Shown: positions 49,201-60,902 of the stretch, one piece after another
Numbering within the stretch: the first letter of the stretch is position 1
How the letters are laid out: every line of letters begins with the position of its first letter
NCBI GenBank assembly: GCA_023630585.1
Contig: CM042541.1
Location: 17,340,001-17,404,000 of the forward strand
Length of the DNA stretch: 64,000 nt
Reading direction: 5' to 3'
From: Cranoglanis bouderius
Taxonomy: Eukaryota; Chordata; Actinopteri; Siluriformes; Cranoglanididae
Notes under the pieces: generated by a model
Databases searched by the model: none
What the model saw: the letters and a program-made list of their open reading frames with translations, nothing else
Told to the model about the DNA's origin: nothing
Program-made: the position numbers and the translations under genes

Positions 49201-49369
49201 TGCTCCAAGGGGAAATTCCTGAGGGGAATCCCCACAAAGGTGGAGGGGCGGAGCCCTCCCCAGCCTCCGTGTCTCCCTGACACAGAGCTGACATCAACGG
49301 CCCGGACACCACCTCCCTAGCCAACGCTGGGAGAGTGTTTGAGAGAGGGAAAAGAGGGATGCCTGGATC

Positions 49370-49860
49370 AGTGATCCTCCACCAGCTGAACGGCTTTGCC
49401 CAGGGATGCGGACCGGTGGCACTGTACCCACTACGCTGTTCTTGCCGGGAGTCGATCAACGAATTGCTCCAGTACCACCAGCTCGATGATCTGTTCCGTG
49501 CCCTACTCCTCTGCCATCAACCACCGGCAACAGGACTACTTCAGCTGCTGCAAGTAAGCAAAGGGGCTGCTGACCTCAAGGAGCTGCAGCGACAGGAAGC
49601 ATTGACGGTGTTCCTCAGGTGTCCAGCTGATGGGCTGCATAACCGCCAACTTGATGCTGGAATACTTCAACTGTGTCCATGGCAGCAGCTGCTGGGTGGC
49701 AAGATGAGCTTCTTCCGATCGCAAGGGGAGGAGTTGCAGAGCCCATTCCTACTCCTGCCATTCCCACACAGATGCTGCATGCTCAAAGAGCTCCAGGAAG
49801 GCCTCCAGATCGTCTTTGGAGGCCATCTTGGTGAGCGTGAAGTGTGGCATGGTGGCAGGG
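49370..49860 (-). pseudogene. SCAN-type Gypsy gag remnant
   Basis: The minus strand reads FTLTKMASKDDLEAFLELFE, LLPLRSEEAHLATQQLLP, WTPEEHRQCFLSLQL and VVLEQFVDRLPARTA then WVQCHR. This is the SCAN-like capsid of Gmr1/Gypsy-type elements. In-frame stops are present. Only about 200 bp separate it from the integrase remnant, so protease, RT and RNase H were deleted between them. Confidence 0.8.
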
Positions 49861-50108
49861 AACACAGCTGGAGATCTGTGGGCTGCATTGCGCAGGTTCA
49901 GGAGCATTTGTTATTGGTTTTGGTGGAGGATGGTGAGGGGCTTGACAATCTCGGCGAGTGGTGGCAGGGAGGAATAGGGAGTCTTCCAGTCGGGCTCATG
50001 TTTATTCAGTCTGCGCTTTTCAGCACACTTTCCAAAACTCAACAACCCAAAACAACAGAAACAGCAGCTTGCAGCTTTCGTCCCATCAAATTCAAGGTCA
50101 CGCGTCAC

Positions 50109-50121
50109 AGTGTGTGTGTGT

Positions 50122-50152
<31 letters not shown>
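50109..50152. repeat. (GT)n microsatellite
   Basis: About 21 GT units with one interruption. Confidence 0.95.
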
Positions 50153-50153
<1 letters not shown>

Positions 50154-50159
50154 TACAAG

Positions 50160-51156
50160 CACCGCCTGCTATTTCGCTCTCTCTTTCTCTCACCAGTACT
50201 GGAGTAAAGCACAAAGAGACACAACTAAGTAAACTGGCAGTAATAAGACAAATGTGAGAATCATCACGCGTTACCTGTTGGTTTGACACGCCTCCTTTCG
50301 GTCCACAGCTGATGCTTGACCACGCCCATGCCGCCACAAAGAATAATTGTGTTCATTTTAAAACTGCACTAAGTTTAATGAATAAATTAAATGATTTCAC
50401 ATCTTTGAATTTGATTCCTGTCAGTTAATTAAGGTAAAATGGGCAGATTTAGTTTACTCACTATTAGCCACAGGCATGTAAGGGTGCTTTCACACAAGCC
50501 CATTTTGTTATGAATTTTTTTTTTTTTTTTTTTTGTAAACTAGCCTGTATGCCGCCCCCCTCAGTAATTCTCTATATTTTGGTTTAATGTGTCTATTTAC
50601 TACACATGAGCACTTCAGATTTGAATCAGCTTTGAATCATGTTCTTCTTTTTCCTCTCATCCTGTCTGTAGTTCTGTATTACTGAATGTTTATATATTGA
50701 ACTACATAAATAGACACTACAGAAACCAGAAACTTTTGAGTTAGCTACATCTTAAATCATTCAGGGAGACTATCAAGAAGGGAAAATTTATAGTGTCCTC
50801 TTTCTTTGATCTTTGATCTCTCTCTCTCGCTCTCTCTCTCTCTCCAAATATGTGTATATTAGCTAAGTGAAACCTCCATTCTCTCATTCATTGAGATTAG
50901 CTAGCAGAGTAATTCCCTCACTAACCCTACTACTTTGAAGTCTCCTGCCAGAGAGCCAAGAGCTTTTCTGCCTCATTTACATAATCTAGCTGCTGCGTTC
51001 CATCACACAGATGTCTATTTGTGGGAAATACTCTAATTTCCTACCAAGATAGCGTCATCATCATCACCACTGATATCATTTCTGGTTCCCCTGGGGATGC
51101 AAAAATACATTTAGCAAGGCCTGATACATTTATCTGTCTGTCTGTTTGTCTGTTTG

Positions 51157-51197
<41 letters not shown>

Positions 51198-51355
51198 GTG
51201 TATGTCTCTCTGTCTGTCTATTCTCATAAATAAACATAGCATAATATTTGAACACATGTTTGTGTCCAGTTAAAGACAACACATGATTGATTACTATAAA
51301 CACAACCAGTGTTTATATTGTTAACATAAATAAGAAATAAAACACTTCACTGTGT
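50160..51355. other. Gene-free stretch with short repeats
   Basis: No gene recognised. A T run lies near 50517-50534, a CT run near 50815-50844 and a CTAT tetranucleotide array at about 51157-51196. Confidence 0.5.
51157..51196. repeat. (CTAT)n microsatellite
   Basis: About ten CTAT units. Confidence 0.93.
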
Positions 51356-51437
51356 GCTGTTATAGGAAAATAATCAAGGACAGATTGAGCTACTGTTACC
51401 ACCCTAAAGTAGTTTATTTTCTGATAACAGCATGTCC
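51356..51437. repeat. Small palindromic dispersed element
   Basis: Left TGCTGTTATAGGAAAATAAT, right ending TTTATTTTCTGATAACAGCA, forming an imperfect inverted pair about 80 bp long. The same design is seen at 58649-58740, and halves occur near 89, 680 and 39419. Confidence 0.7.
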
Positions 51438-51584
51438 TAAAGTGTTTTAATCTTCTTAGAGCTGCAGGTAATCACAGACAAGCAGAGTGATACAAACTGT
51501 GAAATGTACCAGTGCTGTTATACTAAATATAAGCACTAGTGGAATGCCTCTTGTCCAATTAAAATAGTGGACTGGAATTGTTTT

Positions 51585-51930
51585 ATAAAACCTCTACAAC
51601 CTCTGTTCTTTCACCAGGCACACCAGAGCCTGGAGCCTATCCCAAGGGACTTGGGGCACAAGATGGGGGGCACCCTGGACGGGGTGTCAACCCATCACAG
51701 TGCACAATCGCACACCCATTCACACACTACGGACAATTGAGAGATGCTTATCAACCTACGGTGCATGTTTTTGGACTGGGGGAGAAAACCAGAGTATCCA
51801 GAGGTAACCCCCAAAGCACAGGGCGAACATGCAAACTCCGCACACATAGGGCAGAGTCGGGAATCAAGACCCCAAACATGGAGGTGCAAGGCAAATGTGC
51901 TAACCACTAAGCCACCATGCGAGACCCTGT
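51585..51930 (+). mobile_element. SINE-type repeat, reverse of tRNA-like head
   Basis: The text GGTGTCAACCCATCACAGTG, CATTCACACACTACGGACAA, GGACTGGGGGAGAAAACC and the ending TGCTAACCACTAAGCCACCA is the complement of a tRNA-like head (GGTGGCTTAGTGGTTAGCA). The element therefore reads on the minus strand if the head is 5'. A second copy lies around 56.4-57.2 kb. Confidence 0.75.
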
Positions 51931-52107
51931 CCATAAATGTTTAATAAACATTAATCCCTGTGTAAGTTGTTACCATATGTGGCAATAACAACTGGAAGGG
52001 GGGGGGGGGGTGTTCTGCAATATTTAGCAGTAAATTCTCCCTAACCCTCACACACAAACACCTCAACAGGTCAAGAAAAACAAAATAATCAAATTAACCA
52101 GTGTTTG

Positions 52108-52499
52108 TATGACACAAACAAACAGCCCGCAATACAATCACAGCTAGCAGCTCCTACCTCTCAGGCATCCACACACCAAACCATAAATACGATGACTCGC
52201 TCAATGACGCTAGGAAGACACACATACGTATAGCGTCGCTACGGCCGCTTTTATACTCCACCAAACGAGGGCACAATTGAAACTCACTCCCCTCTCTTAC
52301 CAGCTTATGTCAGAAATAGAAAGTTCTGCTACATATAGAAACAATAAAGAATGAGAAAGAGTGACTTAACATAAACCTGTGATTTGCAGCTGCACTACTA
52401 TCAGAGCTGCTGTTATAGTAAAAAAAAAAAAAAAAATAGATAAAGCTTGTGAATTTATAATCGGATAGTGTTTTTCTTTTCCCAACTATGACTAAAATA
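52108..52499. repeat. About 390 bp direct repeat, copy 1
   Basis: Highly similar to 54480-54877 in the same orientation (GACACAAACAAACAGCCC to CCCAACTATGACTAAAA). On the minus strand it has a promoter-like GGAGTATAAAAGCGGCCG. Copy 1 is cut at its right edge by a Tc1 insertion. It may be an LTR pair or a tandem duplication. Confidence 0.85.
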
Positions 52500-54025
52500 C
52501 AGTGGGTATAGAAAACAATCACCCCCCTGTAAAATAATCGCATTTTGTTGCTTTTCAGCCTGAACTGAAGACGGATACAGTTTTTGTTTTATCCAGCTGT
52601 ACTTACTCAGTGCAACCTATAACATCCAACTGAAAGATATAACACCAACATGTCAGAAAAAACAAAACAAACAAAAAAACAGAATCACTGAGCTGGAAAA
52701 AGGATCACCCCCCTCCTAAAAATGACTTGTAAACTCAATAAGGTGTAGCTAATCACCTTCTCAATGGCACACAAAGCCATTTGACTTTCAACTGTGATCA
52801 GCTGTGGTCATTTTGATTAACACAGCATGAAAAGAGCTTTCCTGGAGCATTTTGTAGTGCAGCTGAAGCAAACAATCAACTATGGGTGGCAAGGCACTGT
52901 CAAAAAATCTCTGGGATAAAATTGTGGACAGGCACAAGTCAGGAGATGGATACTAAAAAATTTCAAAGGCTTTATCAATGCCTAGAAGCACAGTGAAGTC
53001 TATTATTAAGAAGTGGAAGGTATTTGGTACAACACAGACCCTCCATGGATCAGGACGTCGCTCCAAACTGGATGAAAGAGCCAGGAGGAAACTGGTCAGA
53101 GAAGCTACCAAGAGGCCTACAGCAACCCTGAAGCAGTTGCAGGAATTTATGACAAAGAGTGGTCATTGTGTGCATGTGACAACAATATCACAAATTCTCC
53201 ACAAATGTGGCTTGTATGGGAGGACTGCAAGAAAAAAGCCACTCCTCAAGAAAGGCCAAATGGATGCACCTTGAAAATTCTGAGGCCACATGGAAAAACG
53301 TGTTATGGTCAGATGAGACTAAAATGTAATTATTTGGCCTTGACACCAAATGATATGTCTGGCGGAAATCCAATACAGCTCACCATCCAAATAACACCAT
53401 TCCTACAGTAAAGCATGGAGGTGGTAATATCCTGTTATGGGGTGTTTCTCTGCAGCAGGGACTGGAGCACTTGTCAGGATAGAAGGAAAATGGATGGGGC
53501 AAAATACCATCAAATTCTTGAGGAAAGTCTGCTGCCCTCTGCCAGAAAGTTGTCAATGGGTTTACCTTCCAACATGACAATGACCCAAGGCACACAGCAA
53601 AACTGACCACACAGTGGTTGCAGGAGAAAAGGGTGAATGTCCTTGCATGGCCTAGTCAGGGCCCAGACTTAAACCCCATTGAAAATCTGTGGAATGACTT
53701 GAAGACTGCAGTCCACAAATGGTCACCATCAAATGTAACTGAACGTGAGCAGTTCTGCAAAGAAGAGTGGGCAAATATTGCAAAGTCTAGATGTGCAAAG
53801 TTAGTAGAGACATATCCCAACAGACTAAAGGCTGTAATAAAAAAATATGGCAAATTAAAGCAAGGGGGTGATCCTTTTTCCAACTCAGTGATTCTATTTT
53901 TTAATTTAGTAATTTTTTTGTGACATGTTGCTGTTATATCTTTCACTTGGATGTTATAAGTTGCACTGAGTAAATATAGCTGAATAAAACAAAAACTGTG
54001 TCCATCTTCATTTGAGGATTGCACT
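52500..54025 (+). mobile_element. Tc1-like transposon, family 5 copy b
   Basis: The left end CAGTGGGTATAGAAAACAAT follows TA. Transposase starts at 52882 (MGGKALSKNLWDK) with an in-frame TAA at 52954. HTH and hook region at 52978-53274 is open. The first catalytic motif near 53310 is changed. QHDNDPRHTAKL-type text lies at about 53570. SPDLNPIENLW is changed to GPDLNPIENLW (53618-53923). The right terminus is missing. Dead. Confidence 0.88.
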
Positions 54026-54479
54026 ATTGCACACCCCTTTGTTTCAAATTAATACCTACGGCAATTTGGAACCACAAGTGAAGGCAGCACTCGACAGGCC
54101 CAAACCATCGGTCCAGCTAATCCTGCGAGTGTCAAATGCTGCAATTAGAAACAGTTAGGGAATATGAACAAACACTGTGCGACGATGCTTGAGGGGCAAC
54201 AGGTGAGTTAATAGGCTGATCTGCCAGTCCAATATCCAAACTGTGATATACAGCAAAGCAGACACAAAAAACAGGCATCCAAACAGCCATTTAAGGGAGA
54301 ACTAAAGCCCACTGTAATGTCCCTTGCACATTGGCCTGCACCTGTTAAATGGCGACTCACATGGCCCAGGAGACGCAATGGTGAATTAAACGCATTTCCA
54401 TGGAGACAGCTGTCGCTGAAAGCATTCCGCAGAGCTCCTCAGTCCACCCTTTAACAAAATGAACCCACGTAACCCTGCA
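54026..54479. other. Spacer between direct repeats
   Basis: Unassigned, moderately GC-richer text. If the 390 bp repeats are LTRs this would be the whole internal region apart from the Tc1 insertion. No gag or pol motif is seen. Confidence 0.4.
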
Positions 54480-54877
54480 TGACACAAACAAACAGCCCAT
54501 GATAAAATCACAGCTAGCAGCTCCTACCTCTCGGGCATTCACACGCCAAACCAAAAATACGATGACTCGCTCAATGACGCTAGGAAGACGCACATACGAA
54601 TAGTGTTGCTACGGCCGCTTTTATACTCCACCAAACAAGAGCGCAATTGAAACTCACTCCCCTCTCTTACCAGCTTATATCAGAAGTAGCAAGTACTGCT
54701 ACATACAGAAACAATAAAGAATGAGAAAGAGTGACTTAACATAAACCTGTGATTTGCAGCTGCACTATTATCAGAGCTGCTGTTATAGTAAAAAAAAAAA
54801 AAAAATAGACAAAGCTTGTGAAGCTTGTGAATTCATAATCGGATAGTGTTTTTCTTTTCCCAACTATGACTAAAAAT
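54480..54877. repeat. About 390 bp direct repeat, copy 2
   Basis: Partner of 52108-52499, uninterrupted, with the same GGAGTATAAAAGCGGCCG on the minus strand. It has a short AAGCTTGTG tandem duplication near 54812. Confidence 0.85.
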
Positions 54878-56418
54878 AATCCATGAAATCTCACCTTTTT
54901 AACAAAATAACATTACTTTTCATTTTGTTTTCATAAAATCTATTTGCATAATTGTTAAATCAGCAAGACACTAACACATTTTATCTGTCAGATAAAATTA
55001 GTCACTGATGCCTGTTGGGTGATCTCCTCCCATAATAAAATCTATAATAAGGTTCATATATATGAGTCAGCAATTGACATTCACCTCAAAGATTTGAATT
55101 GTTTGGAAAGGATTGGGGGTCCCATTTAAGACTTTAAGCATGAAGAAATTAGCTCCTCATTCTCAGAGGACATGTGGAGGGAATTTTCTGTGCACAATAT
55201 TGACTATGGCGTTAGTTAAAGGAATACTTTGGGAAAGTAAGTAATAAAATATTAAGGGGTGTGCTGATATAAGAGAATAAGCAAAAATGGAGGTCTGATG
55301 TGGCCCAGTATGAAACAGAGTTACTAGTACAACCTGAAAGTGGATTATTTGTGGAGTATTATATTCAGCAGTGCTGTGTTATAAAGGTAATTAAAGCACT
55401 TTCTCTGATAGTGTCTTTGACTGTCTCTGTCACTTGTGCTGTGAATCAGGAATTTGATTGCTGCACTGATTCCAAAGAAACTGAGCATTATGTTGAGAAA
55501 CAATAATTGAATATTAAACATTTAGCATTACATATTAGATTAAACCCTCACAAGGCCTAGACTTAATGATAGTCTTCATGCTTCAGTTAGCAAGCAGCTG
55601 TCCCATAAGACCTTGTGAGAAACTGATATTAGACGCACTCTATAATTTTCCTTGTTCTGCAGACATCCATCTAAGCTATACATTAGATTCCTATCTTACA
55701 CTGAGATCAAGTGAGTAAGTGTAGCCAGAGATCTCAGTAAATAAATTGCATTTCCGAGAATTGCATGCAATGTTACATGCAATATCACGATAGTCAAATA
55801 TTTAAAATGACATCATGTCTAAATAATCCATGTCTTTTCTACTCTAATTAATCCCACTATGTGCCTGTTTGGAAACAAATAACCTACAAAACCTTCCATC
55901 AAGAGCGCTGTTTGTGAATTGTTATGTGGTTTGTCAAACATCCAGTGCAGAAGGTTTAGCTTTTGCTCAGCGTCTCCACTAGTGTTTGATAAACCTCGCT
56001 TTTGTAGTGAGACGTGATTCACATTTGTAATCAGAACTGTAGCACTCTGTCCTGATTGCTAATTGTATCCTTTGGGCCTTGCATGCCTGCTGCATGGTTA
56101 TTATTATGTTCACACCCTCCCTCCTCTGCTTCAGACCCCCATCCTTTCCCTTTCTATTCCCCCCATGTGTTTTTTATGCACATAATTCAGTTCTATTTAG
56201 TGAACCACCATACGAGCTGCCTATCACACTGGACATTCTGCTTTCAGTGATCATAATTGGTTTAGCTGCACTTGGCTTTATGCTGGTAAATTGGATGATG
56301 TAGAGGGATCAGATCAGAGTAATTTTGTGTTTTTCAGTAATTTTTCAGGTAAAGCAAGACTTTTTATTTGATTTCATAGCAGAGTATGAAAGTCTAGAGA
56401 ATTCATGCATTAGTATTT
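54878..56418. other. Gene-free stretch
   Basis: AT-rich, no supportable gene or repeat. Confidence 0.45.
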
Positions 56419-56932
56419 GCACGGTGGTGTTAGAGTTTCCTTTCTCGGAGTTCGCTACGCGAACACTTCCGCATTCCTCGCGCCGCGTTGCTGAAAACAG
56501 CGCGAGATTCATTCACAAAAACCCCGCTGGACTATGCATTTCATGAACTCTCGCTTTGTTTATATCACCATGTGCTTGTGTTTTGGTTTACGTCATGTCT
56601 CCGCCTCCTTTATGTTTATTGGTTCTCTGGTTTGTGTCATGTCTCCGCCCCTGCTCATTCATAGGTTTGCCGTTCATGGTCTAATGATTAGTTTCAGGTG
56701 TTCTGTGTTTAACGTCTTTTGTCTCGGATTGTTCTGGGTATATAAACCTCATTCCGTTTCCGCTTCCTTGTGGAGTATTACAAATGAATATCAATGAATA
56801 CAGCTTTTTGTGGTTTTATTTACCACACGGTCCCTGGACTTTGGATTATTGCCTTGTCATTTTGAGGATTATTGCCTTGTCATTTTGTGGATTTATGCCT
56901 GAACACTCTGTGGATTTTTTTGTTTGACTGTT

Positions 56933-56970
<38 letters not shown>

Positions 56971-57240
56971 GCTGGTGTGTTGCCTTTCCCCCTGTTTAGT
57001 ATATGTTCCTATACTTTTGAATGTTCCTTTACTTTTGCATGTTCCTAATAAACTGGCTATTTCCCCTGCACATGCATCCTGCCTCCCCCGTCTGTGTTTC
57101 ATAACAGGTAGCTTAGTGGTTAGCAGCTTTGCCTCACACCTCTTGGGTTGGGGTTTTAAATCCTTCCTCCGCCCTGTGTGTGCAGAGTTTGCATGTTCTC
57201 CCTGTGCTTTGGGGGTTTCCTCGAGGTACTCCTCCAGATA
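56419..57240 (+). mobile_element. tRNA-SINE split by an LTR insertion
   Basis: GCACGGTGG (56419-56427) is the start of the SINE head. It resumes after the LTR as GGTAGCTTAGTGGTTAGCAG, with the body TGCCTCACACCTCTTGGGTT and GCATGTTCTCCCTGTGCTTT, to about 57240. Confidence 0.72.
56428..57106 (+). mobile_element. Solo LTR, related to the 4.4 kb element
   Basis: It starts TGTTAGAG and ends CATAACA. It shares many blocks in the same order with the minus-strand LTR of 41988-46383 (TCATGAACTCTC, GTCATGTCTCCGCCTCC, TTCTGTGT). A TATA-like box (GGGTATATAAACC, about 56737) and AATAAA (about 57047) are present. Flanks GGTGG and GGTAG differ by one base and lie inside a SINE head, so the insertion target can be seen. 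A T run lies at 56938-56966. Confidence 0.8.
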
Positions 57241-57299
57241 GATTTCCTCAGAATTATTTAAAAAATTAAAATAACTGCAAATTATTCAGTTATTAAGTA

Positions 57300-58300
57300 T
57301 TCACTGCCCTTTCTCATATTTATACTTGCACTAAATATGTTAAACAGGGTACACATCTGTTAATTTTAAATTAACTGTGTCTAGTTCTGTGCTTGCACAA
57401 TATCTCTGACTTTGGGAGGTCTCACACCTAAACAGCAGAACAGATCAGTCCCGGAGGCCAAGAAACAGTCCATGATGCTTTGAAATAAAGTTGTTAGGAG
57501 GAAAAAAGATTGAGAAGGTTATTAAAACACTGGCAAAGCTTTAAACCTTCTTAGGAGCACGGTGAAATCCATTATAACACTGGGGGGGAAAACAGACACT
57601 ACCAAGATCAGGCCAAACTGAGTTCTTGGGCAAGAAGGGCATTTGTCCAAGAGTCTAGCTACAACACTGAAGAGCTCAGTGGATCATATAGGAGAACCTG
57701 TGCAGACCTGAACAATATCATCAGCTCTTCACAGATCTGGCCTCTATGGGAGAGTGGCCAGAAGGAAGCCACTTCTGTTAGAAAATCTGAGAGCTTTCGG
57801 GGAAAAAAGATTTTGTGGTCTGAGCTAGTTGATCTAAAGCCAAGTCATAATGTTTGGTGCAAACCAAATACAGCCCAACACCCAGGTAACACCATTCCCA
57901 TGATCAAGCATGTTGGTGGTAGCATGATGCTCTTGGATTTCTTTTCAGCAGGAGGAACTGGGAAGCTTGTTGCCATCATACACAAACAAACAAATTGTTC
58001 AGGAGAAGCTGGTCTACTCTGCCAGATAGCTGCATTTAGGGTTAAATATATATGTTCCAAATGGACAATGAGCGAAAGCATAACCACAAAGGAATGGCTT
58101 GAGGAAAAAAAACAGCTGGTTTGTGATTTGGAGTGGCCAAGTCAAAGCCCAGACTTAAATCCATTTGAAAATCTGTGGCATGACATGAAAATTGCTGTTC
58201 ATCAACTTTCTCCATTTAATTTGGAAGCGTTGTAGAACATTTGCAAAAGGGCTATTCAAGCTGAGGGGGTGAATACTTAAGTAATACTTACTCAATCAAG
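57300..58300 (+). mobile_element. Tc1-like element remnant, family 9
   Basis: Scattered transposase text: LYGRVARRKPLL-type words near 57740, HPGNTIPMIKHVGGSMMLLDF (57.88-57.94 kb), EWPSQSPDLNPFENLWHDMK (58.12-58.18 kb, third acidic residue). The second Asp motif is not recognisable. GGGGGTGAATACTT at about 58263 is a usual 3' end text. Heavily decayed. Confidence 0.8.
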
Positions 58301-58648
58301 TAGTTTTTAGATTTTTTTAAAAAAAAATTCAAATAATTCTGAGGACATCTAAATACTTTATTTAATTTTATTTCTGTAGAGTCACTTCAAAAGGAGCAGA
58401 AAAAAAAATCCCATTCTGATATGTTTAAATTTGATGCTGCAATTCAGCAAAAAGAGAAATAATCATGGAGGGTGAATTGTTTCTCAAAATCTCAAACCCG
58501 ATTTGATGTTCCATAATATTAAACATAATTATGAATACATTATCAATGATGATTATTATAATTATAATTATAAATGATAGAAGTATCATGTGCTGTTCTC
58601 TATGTAATAAGAAATTGCTGGAGTTGGTGGTATAAGAGCAATAAATCA

Positions 58649-58740
58649 CTGTGCTGTTATAGGAAAATAATCAACTTTGGGGAGGTAACAGTAACTATGC
58701 CTCCCATCAACACGTTGGCTTTTTTTTTCTATAACAACAT
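58649..58740. repeat. Small palindromic dispersed element
   Basis: Left GTGCTGTTATAGGAAAATAATC, right ending TTTTTTTCTATAACAACA; imperfect inverted ends about 90 bp apart, with AGGTAACAGTAAC in the loop. Same family as 51356-51437. Confidence 0.72.
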
Positions 58741-60497
58741 GCCCCCAAACTTCTTTTAAAAAGCTGACAAAAGCAGATGTTATATTATACATAGTAGAAA
58801 TGGATCAAAGAGGGAATTTTGAATAGAAAGGCCTGTTTGGAGACTGATCCTGCTATATGTTTATTTATGTGTTATGTTTCTGACAAACTGCCACATTTGT
58901 TCTATTATTTTGTGAGGCAGTCAAAATAAATTCAATGATAAATTAGAATTGTTTGTAAAGCTGATGTAAACCTCATCTGCTTTGATCATGATTTTATTTT
59001 CTATTTCTAATCTTAAGCTATTTCTGTATCTTAGATTATGCGTGAATTCAGCATGAATTTTTATGCTGCAATATGTAATAGCGTCTGTGCTGCATTTGTC
59101 ACATGTGCAACTCTGTCACTGGAAGCTATATAGCCTGCTAGCACTCACCACAGCTGAGTAAACGATCTTTCCTCCTAAATATATGAATGTAAAACTGCCT
59201 GCATATTATTCAGTAATCAGCTTCAGACATTTTTTGCCAGTTTTTAGTCGTTCTTGTAATAAAGATACCTCTCCATTCCAACTACATGTTTACCTTTGAA
59301 AAATGCTGTTGTGTGCATTGTGCTTGGTGGAAAGCACTTCTTTTTACAGGCCATACTCTCTGCCTTACTGCACCTGACTTTATGTCCATTTTGCTCTTCT
59401 AGCTTGAGATAGCAGGTTTAAATGTGACTTGAGGATATGCGGAGGCCACAGCTCCAGCTGCACAGGGATAGCACTGATGAATATGTGGGCTGACTGGACG
59501 TCCTTATTATTTACACTATCTCTTTAATCAAGGCTGCATCAAGCAAAGCTGGGACAGGTTGGCAAAGCAGTCTCAGGACTCCACTGGGTCTGTGTCAGCA
59601 TCTTGCAAAGTGTGCACTCTGCATTTCATTGTACCTGCTTTAAGGACGCTGTTTGCACTTCATCTTCAAAGCCACTCTCACTGTTTCTGAAATGCCATTT
59701 GATTACTTGTCACAGCTGAAAAGGGGATGCCATACTTCATTAGCATGTCAGTGGGTCTAGTTATTTCCAAAACCATCTTCAAGAAGACTGGACCGTCTTT
59801 GAGATATAGGAAAGAGATATAAGGGACGAAATTGTCAGATTGAATTGAGGATCATGTTGGATTCACAGATCAGACTGGAACAAATGCAAGAACAGGAAAA
59901 AGCACTAAATATCCTGATAATTAGAAATAACCTATGTCATTATAGAGCTCTCAAACATTTTGAGAAGTTGTGTAAGAGAAGTGACAAGGTCAAAGAGTTT
60001 AAGACACTTATTTGGTCAATCGTTAAGACAGTATGTCATTAAGTAGTATGTGTAAAATCTCTCATAGCACACATTTTAACTACAGTACACTTAAAAATGA
60101 GCAGTATTGTAACATGTCATAAGATCGAACATTTTAACAGCTATGACATACTGACAATTATTCGTCATGGTAACACAACACTGTTATAAATAAAAGTGTC
60201 ATGATAACTGCCATGACACATACCACTTACGACATGGTTATGTCAGACACACAAGTTATTTTTCTGTATAACCTATTGCAAAAATTAGAACTCACTTTTC
60301 TGTGCAACAGCACCTGTTTTATAGTCCAGAAAAATACTTCTGGGAAACAGGAGGAAAGGCAAGTTCATCTGTAAGATGCTTCCCCTGTTTTGACACTTTC
60401 TAGCATAGATTGTTTTTTTTTAATATGACAGGCTCTTTGCTGATTGGCAAACACACAGAAGTCCCAGACAGTTGTATATACTGATTTTACACTTCAA
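58741..60497. other. Gene-free stretch
   Basis: No gene recognised. Around 60100-60270 short words TCATGACA/TGTCATGA recur, but no ordered repeat can be defined by eye. Confidence 0.4.
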
Positions 60498-60902
60498 CAG
60501 GGTGTCCCAAATGTCTCCATACATAGGGGACTATGTATGCCAGTACCACATCAGTAGTGCCTTCGTCAGTGGATGTTCGTGGATGTCCACTTCTTGGTTG
60601 GTCCGCAACACTTCCAGGCTTTTTGAATTTGTTAATAAGTTTGGTAACAGTGTCATGTTTGAAGCACTTGCCATGTTTCCTGTTAAAGTCCATCGCAACC
60701 TTGTGACAGATTCCCGATTCAGCCATGACAATGATTTCAATACGTTGTTCTTTTGTCAAAGGCATTCTTAAAGGCTATCTGGAAAAAAAAGTATTGCCAA
60801 ACTTACTAACAATATAAACTAAGTATGAAACATTTTGGAAGACATTATGCTAAAAAAAAAGTGTTAATTTCCACTATGTATGGAGACGTTTGGGACACCC
60901 TG
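60498..60902 (-). mobile_element. Mariner-type element with HTH domain only
   Basis: Inverted ends: left CAGGGTGTCCCAAATGTCTC, right reverse complement CAGGGTGTCCCAAACGTCTC, extending through CATACATAG. Inside, a minus-strand ORF (60765-60487) starts MPLTKEQRIEIIVMAESG and continues KVAMDFNRKHGKCFKHDTVT, KLINKFKKPGSVADQPRSGH. This is the helix-turn-helix region and linker of an IS630/Tc1/mariner-superfamily transposase. The catalytic domain is absent. A 405 bp internal-deletion derivative that still encodes a DNA-binding part. Confidence 0.82.

Noticed and set aside
49335..50207. Plus-strand 290-codon ORF
   Set aside because: It is the antisense of the SCAN-type gag remnant and runs into the GT microsatellite; its composition is not protein-like.
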